Shown one piece after another: positions 16,085 through 21,985 of a stretch of DNA of 21,985 nucleotides. A model generated the notes under the pieces. The model saw only the letters and a list, made by a program, of their open reading frames with translations, was not told the origin of the DNA and made no database searches. The stretch's first letter is position 1, and each line of letters opens with the position of its first letter. Position numbers and translations under genes: made by a program. Source of the DNA: Pseudomonadota bacterium (GTDB taxonomy: Bacteria; Pseudomonadota; Alphaproteobacteria; Acetobacterales; Acetobacteraceae); contig JAJZVE010000007.1 in NCBI GenBank assembly GCA_021845835.1, positions 1 through 21,985 on the forward strand. The letters are read 5' to 3'.

Positions 16085-19000
16085 CACACGCTCTCCTGCG
16101 CGGCCACGTCGTCGTCGAGCCAGTCGATCCTGTTCATGCGCCGGATGACAATGAACTCGTCGCGGTTGGAGCCGACCGTGCCGTAGTAGTTGAAGCCATA
16201 GGATTGCTGCGCGTAGCCGCCGATCATGTGCGTCGGCTTCAGCACCGTGCGCGTCACCGAGTTGTGGATGCCGCCGCGCAGGCCGGTGACCTCGCTGCCC
16301 GGCACGTTCACGATCTTCTCCTGCGCGTGGTACATCAGCGCCATGCCGGGATTGACGCGCTGTGACACCACCGCGCGCGCGGTCAGTGCGCCGTTGGCGT
16401 TGTAGGCCTCCACCCAGTCATTGTCCGCGATGCCGGCCTGCCGCGCGTCATCCTCGCTGATCCAGACCACCGGGCCGCCGCGGTTCAGCGTCAGCATCAG
16501 CAGGTTGTCGGTATAGGTGCTGTGGATGCCCCATTTCTGATGGGGGGTGACGAAATTCAGCACGATTTCCGCATTGCCGTTGCCGTGCCGTCCGCGCATC
16601 GGCGAGATCGCCTTGGTATCGACCGGCGGGCGCCACGTCGCCAGCGCCTCGCCGAAGGCGCGCATCCACAGATGATCCTGGTAAATCTGCTGCCGCCCGG
16701 TCAGCGTGCGCCACGGGATCAGTTCGTGGACATTGGTGTAGCCGGCGTTGTAGCAGACCTGCTCGCTCTCGATGCCCGACCAGGTGGGCGAGGAGATGAT
16801 CTTGCGCGGCTGCGCCTGGATGTCGCGGTAGCGGATTTTCTCGTCTTCCTTCGGCAGCGCCAGATGCGCGTGGTCGCGGCCGGTGAAGGACGAGAGGGCT
16901 TCCCACGCCTTCACCGCGACCTCGCCGTTGGTTTCCGGCGCGAGGCTCAGGATCGCCTCGATCGCGTCGATGTCGGTGTCCATGCGCGGCTGGCCGTTCG
17001 GCGCGGTGCCGTTCAGCGCGCGCAGGGCGTCCATCTCATGCCGCGTGTCCCAGCCGATCCCCTTGCCGCCGTTGCCGAGGCTTTCCAGCAGCGGGCCGAC
17101 CGAGGTAAACTGTTCGTAGAGGCGGGCATAGTCGCGTTCCACGACGCTGACGGATGGCATGGTCACGCCGGGAACCGGCACGATCCCGTCCGCCTTCCAG
17201 TCCGCCACGTCATAGGGCTGCGCCAGCTCGCCCGCCGTGTCGTGCAGGACCGGCGTCAGCACCACGTCGGTCTCGCGGCCCAGCACCTCCGGCGCGACGC
17301 GCGAGAAGGCCTCGGCGATGCCCTTGTAGATTTCCCAGTCCGACCGCGCCTGCCATGCTGGGTCCACCGCCGCCGACAGCGGATGGATGAACGGGTGCAT
17401 GTCCGAGGTGTTGAGGTCGTTCTTCTCGTACCAGGTCGCCGTCGGCAGCACGATGTCGGAATAGACGCAGGTGGTGCTCATGCGGAAATCGAGCGTCACC
17501 AGCAGGTCGAGCTTCGCTTCCGGCGCGCGGTCGTGCCACGCGACCTCCTGCGGCTTTTCGCGGCCCTCGGCGCCCAGGTCCTTGCCCAGCACGCCGTCTC
17601 TGGTGCCGAGCAGGTGCTTGAGGAAATACTCGTGCCCCTTGCCGGATGAGCCGAGCAGGTTCGAGCGCCAGACGAACATGTTGCGCGGCCAGTTGGCCGG
17701 ATCGTCGGGATCGTGGCAGGACAGGACGAGCTCGCCGGACGCGACCGCCCGCGCCACGTAGTCCTGCGGCGCGAGTCCGGCAGCTTGCGCGCGCGCGGCG
17801 ATGGTCAACGGATTCTGCTGCAGTTGCGGCGCCGACGGCAGCCAGCCCATCCGCTCGGCGCGGACGTTGTAGTCGATCAGCGCGCCGCGCCAGTTCCCCG
17901 CCGGCGCGGTGGGCGAGAGGATTTCGGAAATGCCGAGGGTTTCGTAGCGCCACTGGTCGGTGTGGGCGTAGAAGAACGAGGTGCCGTTGTGCTGGCGCGG
18001 CGGGCGGTTCCAATCGAGGCCGAAGGCGATCGGCTGCCAGCCGGTTTGTGGGCGCAGCTTTTCCTGGCCGACGTAATGCGACCAGCCGCCGCCGGACTGG
18101 CCGATGCAACCGCAGAACACCAGCAGATTGATGATCCCCCGGTACGCCATGTCCATGTGGTACCAGTGGTTCAGCCCGGCACCGAGGATGACCATGGAGC
18201 GGCCGTTGGTCTTCTCGGCGTTGGATGCGAATTCGCGCGCCACATGGATGATCTGGTGGCGCGGCACGCCGGTGATGCGCTCGGCCCAGGCCGGCGTGAA
18301 CGGCACGTCCTCGTCATAGCCGCGCGCCACGTTGCCGCCGCCGAAGCCGCGGTCGAGGCCGTAATTGGCGCACAGCAGGTCAAACACGGTGGCGACCAGC
18401 GCCTCGCCGTCCTTCAGCGCCAGTGCGCGGGCGGGCATGTTGCGCGGCAGGATGTCGGGGTGTTCCGTCGCGGTGAACCCGTTCGTCGCCGCGCCGCCGA
18501 AATACGGGAAGGCGACTTCGACGATGTCCTGCGCGCCCTCCAGGCTGAGTGCCAGCGACACCTCGGCGCCGCCGCTCTCCCGCGCCTCCAGGTTCCACTT
18601 GCCCTGCTCGCCCCAGCGGAAGCCGATCGATCCCTGCGGCACCACGGGCCGGCCGGACGCATCCAGCGCCACCGTCTTCCAGGCCGGGTTGTTGGTCTCG
18701 CCCAATCCGCCGGCGAAGTCATCGGCGCGCAGCAGGCGGTCGGGCACGTAGCGCCCGCCCTGCTTGGTCAGCCGCACCAGCATCGGCAGGTCGCTGTAGC
18801 GGCGCGCATAATCGGCGAAATAGGGCACCGTGCGGTCGAGATGGAACTCGCGCAGCATGACGTGGCCCATCGCCAGCGCCAGCGCCGCGTCGGTTCCCTG
18901 CTTGGGATGCAGCCAGAGATCGGCGAACTTGGTGGCCTCGGCGTAGTCGGGCGACACGACGACGCTCTTGGTGCCCTTGTAGCGGACTTCCGTATAGAAA

Positions 19001-19794
19001 TGGGTATCCGGCGTGCGCGTCTGCGGGACGTTCGATCCCCACAGCATCAGGAAGCCGGCGTTGTACCAGTCCGCGCTTTCCGGCACGTCGGTCTGCTCGC
19101 CCCAGGTCTGCGGACTGGCGGGCGGCAGGTCGCAATACCAGTCGTAGAAGGACAGGCAGACGCCGCCGAGCAATGACAGGTAGCGCGCGCCGGCCGCATA
19201 GCTGACCATCGACATCGCCGGGATCGGCGAGAACCCGATCACGCGGTCGGGGCCGTAGGTTTTCGCCGTGTAGGCATTGGCGGCGGCGATGATCTCGTTC
19301 ACCTCGTCCCAGCCGGCGCGCACGAGTCCGCCGAGGCCGCGCTTGCCGGTATAGCTCGCCCGCTTGTCCGTATCCTCGACGATCGAGGCCCAGGCGGCGA
19401 CCGGCGTGCGGATTGCCCGCGCCTCCCGCCACAGCTTCAACAGGCGGCCGCGCACCATCGGGTGCTTCACCCGGTTGGCCGAATACAGATACCAGGAATA
19501 GCTGGCGCCGCGCGCGCAGCCGCGCGGCTCGTGGTTCGGCAGGTCAGGGCGGGTGCGCGGATAATCGGTCTGCTGCGTCTCCCAGGTGACGATGCCGCCC
19601 TTGACGTAGATCTTCCAGGAGCAGGAGCCGGTGCAGTTCACGCCATGCGTGGAGCGGACGATTTTGTCGTGTTGCCAGCGCTTGCGGTAGCCGTCCTCCC
19701 AGGCGCGCGGCTCATTCGTGACGATCCCGTGCCGGTCAGAAAATGTGTCGACCCGCTTCCGGAAGAAGGTCAGCCGGTCGAGGAAGTGACTCAT
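16084..19794 (-). CDS. narG: Respiratory nitrate reductase alpha subunit NarG (molybdenum catalytic subunit)
   Basis: This 1236-residue cytoplasmic-facing catalytic subunit reduces nitrate to nitrite at a Mo-bis-MGD centre. The N-terminus is typical of membrane-bound NarG and lacks a working Tat signal. The FS0 cluster ligands His50, Cys54, Cys58 and Cys93 are visible in RSTHGVNCTGSCSWK and EPRGCARGASYSW. YDWYCDLPPASPQTW (about 217-231) includes the aspartate that ligates Mo in NarG proteins. The length is close to E. coli NarG (1247) and the frame is uninterrupted. ATG 19794 has AGGA about 11 nt upstream. It heads the operon and has two FNR/CRP-type sites in its leader. Confidence 0.98.
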   Translation of the reverse strand: MSHFLDRLTFFRKRVDTFSDRHGIVTNEPRAWEDGYRKRWQHDKIVRSTHGVNCTGSCSWKIYVKGGIVTWETQQTDYPRTRPDLPNHEPRGCARGASYSWYLYSANRVKHPMVRGRLLKLWREARAIRTPVAAWASIVEDTDKRASYTGKRGLGGLVRAGWDEVNEIIAAANAYTAKTYGPDRVIGFSPIPAMSMVSYAAGARYLSLLGGVCLSFYDWYCDLPPASPQTWGEQTDVPESADWYNAGFLMLWGSNVPQTRTPDTHFYTEVRYKGTKSVVVSPDYAEATKFADLWLHPKQGTDAALALAMGHVMLREFHLDRTVPYFADYARRYSDLPMLVRLTKQGGRYVPDRLLRADDFAGGLGETNNPAWKTVALDASGRPVVPQGSIGFRWGEQGKWNLEARESGGAEVSLALSLEGAQDIVEVAFPYFGGAATNGFTATEHPDILPRNMPARALALKDGEALVATVFDLLCANYGLDRGFGGGNVARGYDEDVPFTPAWAERITGVPRHQIIHVAREFASNAEKTNGRSMVILGAGLNHWYHMDMAYRGIINLLVFCGCIGQSGGGWSHYVGQEKLRPQTGWQPIAFGLDWNRPPRQHNGTSFFYAHTDQWRYETLGISEILSPTAPAGNWRGALIDYNVRAERMGWLPSAPQLQQNPLTIAARAQAAGLAPQDYVARAVASGELVLSCHDPDDPANWPRNMFVWRSNLLGSSGKGHEYFLKHLLGTRDGVLGKDLGAEGREKPQEVAWHDRAPEAKLDLLVTLDFRMSTTCVYSDIVLPTATWYEKNDLNTSDMHPFIHPLSAAVDPAWQARSDWEIYKGIAEAFSRVAPEVLGRETDVVLTPVLHDTAGELAQPYDVADWKADGIVPVPGVTMPSVSVVERDYARLYEQFTSVGPLLESLGNGGKGIGWDTRHEMDALRALNGTAPNGQPRMDTDIDAIEAILSLAPETNGEVAVKAWEALSSFTGRDHAHLALPKEDEKIRYRDIQAQPRKIISSPTWSGIESEQVCYNAGYTNVHELIPWRTLTGRQQIYQDHLWMRAFGEALATWRPPVDTKAISPMRGRHGNGNAEIVLNFVTPHQKWGIHSTYTDNLLMLTLNRGGPVVWISEDDARQAGIADNDWVEAYNANGALTARAVVSQRVNPGMALMYHAQEKIVNVPGSEVTGLRGGIHNSVTRTVLKPTHMIGGYAQQSYGFNYYGTVGSNRDEFIVIRRMNRIDWLDDDVAAQESV

Positions 19795-19882
19795 TGTTCA
19801 AGGATCCTGCGATTCGGTTGCCCTGGAATGCAGATGGTCGAGGGCATGCGGCGACTTTTCGTGACCGCTGACGGCAGTCGCA

Positions 19883-19896
19883 TTGATATGAGTCAA
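19883..19896 (-). promoter_or_regulatory. FNR-type binding site upstream of narG
   Basis: TTGATATGAGTCAA matches the FNR consensus TTGAT-N4-ATCAA at all but one of ten defined positions. The centre is about 95 bp before the narG start. If the site works at the usual -41.5, transcription would start near 19848 with a leader of about 54 nt. Oxygen-controlled induction of the nar operon is the expected role. Confidence 0.75.
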
Positions 19897-19927
19897 GGCA
19901 GTGGACTGATTCAGATCGCAGTAGGAC

Positions 19928-19941
19928 GTGATCTATATCAC
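19928..19941 (-). promoter_or_regulatory. Second FNR/CRP-family dyad upstream of narG
   Basis: GTGATCTATATCAC is a 5+5 inverted repeat (GTGAT/ATCAC) centred 45 bp upstream of the FNR-type site. With one flanking base on each side it also fits the CRP pattern TGTGA-N6-TCACA at nine of ten positions. It could bind a second FNR-type protein, a nitrate/NO-sensing member of the family, or CRP. Confidence 0.6.
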
Positions 19942-20195
19942 ATGATGCGGGACGTTCACGGTGCCCCAGGTGCGGCCTTCCTCGGCCCACAGGCGGATTG
20001 AGCCGCCCCGCTCCGCGTCAGGCCATCTTACAACAGAAGGAGCGGCCACGAATCACCAGTTTGAACACGGTTCCAAATAGGACGGGGGCGTCTGGCTGGT
20101 TCCGCCCGCGGTCATGCACGGCCGGCGTGGCCATCTCGGTCGGGTGCCGAAGGCACGGCAGATGGCCTCAGGCAGGCGGGCAGGGCAGGGAAGTT

Positions 20196-20209
20196 GGCAA
20201 TAAATTGCC
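20196..20209. promoter_or_regulatory. Perfect palindrome near the start of the broken plus-strand gene
   Basis: GGCAAT-AA-ATTGCC is an inverted repeat with 6-bp arms and a 2-bp centre, followed by an AT-rich tract (TATTTGGGTATTAGG). It lies about 70 bp before the first recognisable codons of the sialidase-like pseudogene and may be an old operator. Confidence 0.3.
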
Positions 20210-20274
20210 GTATTTGGGTATTAGGCTAGAAAGCCGACATTCAGCGTGCAAGCGGTTGCCATATCCTGCCATCA

Positions 20275-20708
20275 TGCATCGCCGAGCGTCCGCAGATCGG
20301 CGCAGAGGCCCGCCGCGTCTTCGTCCTGCTCGGCACCCGCAAGGGCGCGTTCATCCTGGAAAGCGCCGCGCCGCGCCGCACCTGGTCACTGCGCGGCCCG
20401 CTCTGCCAAGCCTGGCCGATCCACCACGCCATCGCCGACCCACGGACGGGCACGATCCATGCCGCCGGCGGCAATGCCTGGTTCGGCCGGCCGTCTGGAC
20501 CTCCGCCGATCTCGGCGAGACCTGGACCCATGCGGGCGAGGGGATGACCTATGGCGCGGGCGAGCCGCCGGTCACCGCCGCGTGGAGTCTCGCCATCCGG
20601 GACGGCCGCCTCCATGCCAGCGTCGAGCCGGCGGGGCTGTTCCGCAGCGACGGCGGCGGACGCAGCTGGACCCATGTCGCCGGCCTGCGCGCGCATCCGT
20701 GCAGTTGA
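20275..20708 (+). pseudogene. Broken BNR/sialidase-like repeat protein (N-terminal fragment)
   Basis: The first frame reads RRVFVLLGTRKGAFILES, then GPLCQAWPIHHAIADP and GGNAWFG. A one-base deletion near 20488 then moves the sense into another frame, which continues AVWTSADLGETWTHAGEG, AAWSLAIRDGRLHASVEP, GLFRSDGGGRSWTHVAGL and stops at 20708. The SxDxGxxW-type blocks (SADLGETW, SDGGGRSW) are the beta-propeller repeats of the BNR/sialidase-related group of soluble bacterial proteins, normally about 350 residues. Only about 140 residues remain, no good start codon is seen and the rest is deleted, so it is a relic. It runs toward and against the dioxygenase gene. Confidence 0.7.
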
Positions 20709-20816
20709 CCGTGGCCATGGACGAGCGCGCCGGCTGGCGTGCTGGGGACGGTTCTGGCCGGCGACTATGATGCGCTGCCAGACGGCGGGGTGCTGGCCGC
20801 CGGGTCCACCACTGCG

Positions 20817-21707
20817 TCAGGCCGCCTGCTCCAGGGTCGGTGCGACATCCGCGACCGTTGTCCGATGCAGGTCCCTCACCTGATTTGCGGGATAGCGGCG
20901 TGCCCGGTGCATCGTCACCCGGTTGTCCCACATCACGAGGTCATGAAGCCGCCATTCGTGCACGGCGACAAAGCGCGGCTGCGTCGCGTGCTCGGTCAGG
21001 TCGCGCAGCAACATGCGCGCCTCCGGCACCGGCCAGCCCTGGATCCCCCCGGCATGCGAGGACAGGAACAGCGATAGTCGTCCAGTTACCGGATGGCGGC
21101 GTACCAGCCGTTGCAGCACCGGCGCCCATCGCACCCGCTCCGCATCGGTGAAGTCGGCAAACCCCAGGGTCCCGCGCGAGTAGATCTGGCTGTGCTCGCA
21201 CACGAGGTCGCGCACCTGATTGCGCATCTCATCATCCAGGGCGTCCCATGCCGCGCGCATGTCGGCGAACTCGGTGTTGCCGCCGTGTGACGGAAGCTGC
21301 CGCGCCGACAGCAGCGAGTATTTGGCGGGTGTCGGTTTGAACGAGCTGTCCGAGTGCCAGAGCATGTTGCCCAGGCTGAACAGCCGCTTGCGGTTGTCGC
21401 GCGCGAGCACTTGGCCGCTCCTGTCGAGATTGGAGATATCGTTAATCTCCATCGGCAGCCGCCGCTCGGTGCCCTGGATGATGTCGCCCGTTGCCTGCTC
21501 CAGCGGCCCGAAGTGGCGGCTGAACGCAAGCTGCTGTCCGTCGTCGATCGGCTGACCGCGGAACCGGAGCACGGCGAAGTGATCCATGCCGGCCTCGATC
21601 GCCGCGACATCGGCGGACGCGAGTGGCGCGCGCAGATCGATGCCCGATACCTCGCCGAAGAAATTCGGTTGAGCAGCCGGATCGACCGCATTGATCATGA
21701 TGGCCAT
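20817..21707 (-). CDS. TauD/TfdA-family 2-oxoglutarate-dependent dioxygenase
   Basis: This 296-residue non-heme Fe(II) enzyme couples 2-oxoglutarate decarboxylation to hydroxylation of a carboxylate or sulfonate substrate. The iron ligands are His118 and Asp120 (WHSDSSF) and His267 (WDNRVTMHRARRY); Arg282 (HRTTVAD) is placed to bind 2-oxoglutarate. The overall pattern (HFAVLRFRGQ, AFSRHFGPLE, PAKYSLLSAR, GGNTEFADMRAAWDAL, MLLRDLTEHATQPRF) is closer to 2,4-D dioxygenase TfdA than to taurine dioxygenase TauD. ATG 21707 has GAGG 8 nt upstream; an in-frame start at 21776 is less likely. The gene stands alone here, with no transporter beside it. The substrate is unknown; an aryloxy- or alkyl-carboxylate is only a guess. 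Confidence 0.92.
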   Translation of the reverse strand: MAIMINAVDPAAQPNFFGEVSGIDLRAPLASADVAAIEAGMDHFAVLRFRGQPIDDGQQLAFSRHFGPLEQATGDIIQGTERRLPMEINDISNLDRSGQVLARDNRKRLFSLGNMLWHSDSSFKPTPAKYSLLSARQLPSHGGNTEFADMRAAWDALDDEMRNQVRDLVCEHSQIYSRGTLGFADFTDAERVRWAPVLQRLVRRHPVTGRLSLFLSSHAGGIQGWPVPEARMLLRDLTEHATQPRFVAVHEWRLHDLVMWDNRVTMHRARRYPANQVRDLHRTTVADVAPTLEQAA

Positions 21708-21779
21708 GGACGTGTCCTCGTACCGAGCCTCGCAAGGCGCCATCATATTGCCCTGCACGCCCGTGGAAAGTCGCATGTG

Positions 21780-21985
21780 ATGTCGCTGCGTGCCGGCCTG
21801 CCGCGCGACGGCATCGGTGTCCTGTGGGCGGCGGACGGATCTTCCGCATTTCCGGTGCAGGGGGGGCGGACGATCCGGGGTGAATTGCCATATGAGAATC
21901 TCCCCCCTGGAGTTCTGATCACCCCCGTTGTCCCGCTCCGCCTTGCTGCTCCTGCCGGGGTTGTCCGTCCGGCAGATCCTGCCGC
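21780..21985 (+). CDS. Open frame leaving the right edge, unidentified
   Basis: A frame beginning ATG at 21780 (GTG directly before it) is open to the end of the window, 68 codons. It reads like ordinary protein (GLPRDGIGVLWAADGSSAFP, ELPYENLPPGVLI) but I do not recognise it, and GC-rich DNA often holds chance open frames. A GGAAAG lies about 11 nt upstream. It would be divergent to the dioxygenase gene with about 70 bp between starts. Confidence 0.2.
   Translation, partial: MSLRAGLPRDGIGVLWAADGSSAFPVQGGRTIRGELPYENLPPGVLITPVVPLRLAAPAGVVRPADPA

Larger units (their letters stand above)
19795..20195. other. Gene-free stretch: narG promoter region and unassigned DNA
   Basis: This stretch holds the narG leader and the two dyad sites annotated separately (19883-19941). 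Between about 19996 and 20195 I see no protein-like reading frame, tRNA or clear repeat. A short tract around 20050-20095 has lower GC and looks foreign, but I could not link it to a known insertion sequence. Confidence 0.6.

Noticed and set aside
13916..16186. 756-codon open frame on the plus strand
   Set aside because: Antisense to narJ and narH; composition is Arg/Pro/Ala-biased with no motif.
17713..19176. 487-codon open frame on the plus strand
   Set aside because: Antisense to narG, whose own frame is fully conserved over the same span.

Overview
The window is GC-rich DNA from a proteobacterium, most likely an alphaproteobacterium and plausibly of the Acetobacteraceae/Rhodospirillales. 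That placement is inferred from base composition, the type of RepA and the gene families; no rRNA or other phylogenetic marker is present. Nearly every real gene lies on the minus strand, so the operons read right to left.

The layout falls into four blocks. (1) 1-5702 is a carbohydrate uptake and catabolism operon. In transcription order it holds a GntR/FCD repressor with a tandem-repeat operator in front of it, a SAF-domain NAD(P)-dependent oxidoreductase (predicted homoserine dehydrogenase-like), a periplasmic sugar-binding protein, a double ATPase (RbsA-like) and a permease (RbsC-like) that runs off the left edge. (2) 5840-8690 is a plasmid replication and partition module. It contains repA, an origin with 15-bp iterons in both orientations around an AT-rich element, a small ribbon-helix-helix partner gene, parA, and a candidate centromere (16-bp-period direct repeats) upstream of parA. 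To its left is a frameshifted remnant of another sugar ABC ATPase. (3) 8880-19941 is a respiratory nitrate reductase operon, narGHJI, followed without large gaps by a parvulin-type prolyl isomerase, a 104-residue protein of unknown function, an NnrS-family membrane protein, moeA and a broken mobB. In front of narG are two 14-bp FNR/CRP-family dyads 45 bp apart. (4) 20196-21985 holds a broken BNR-repeat (sialidase-like) gene on the plus strand, a TfdA-type 2-oxoglutarate dioxygenase on the minus strand, and an unidentified open frame that leaves the right edge.

Taken together, the window reads as part of a plasmid or chromid, or a plasmid integrated in a chromosome, that carries anaerobic nitrate respiration. 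NarGHI reduces nitrate at the membrane, NarJ and perhaps the PPIase help assembly, MoeA makes molybdenum cofactor for NarG, and NnrS deals with nitric oxide stress. The replicon sits between two decayed genes (ABC ATPase relic and mobB), which suggests that plasmid rearrangement or integration shaped the region.

I found no clearly new defence or mobile system. The least explained items are the 104-residue protein conserved in position inside the nar operon, the substrate of the SAF-oxidoreductase/ABC operon, and the arrangement of iterons on both sides of repA.
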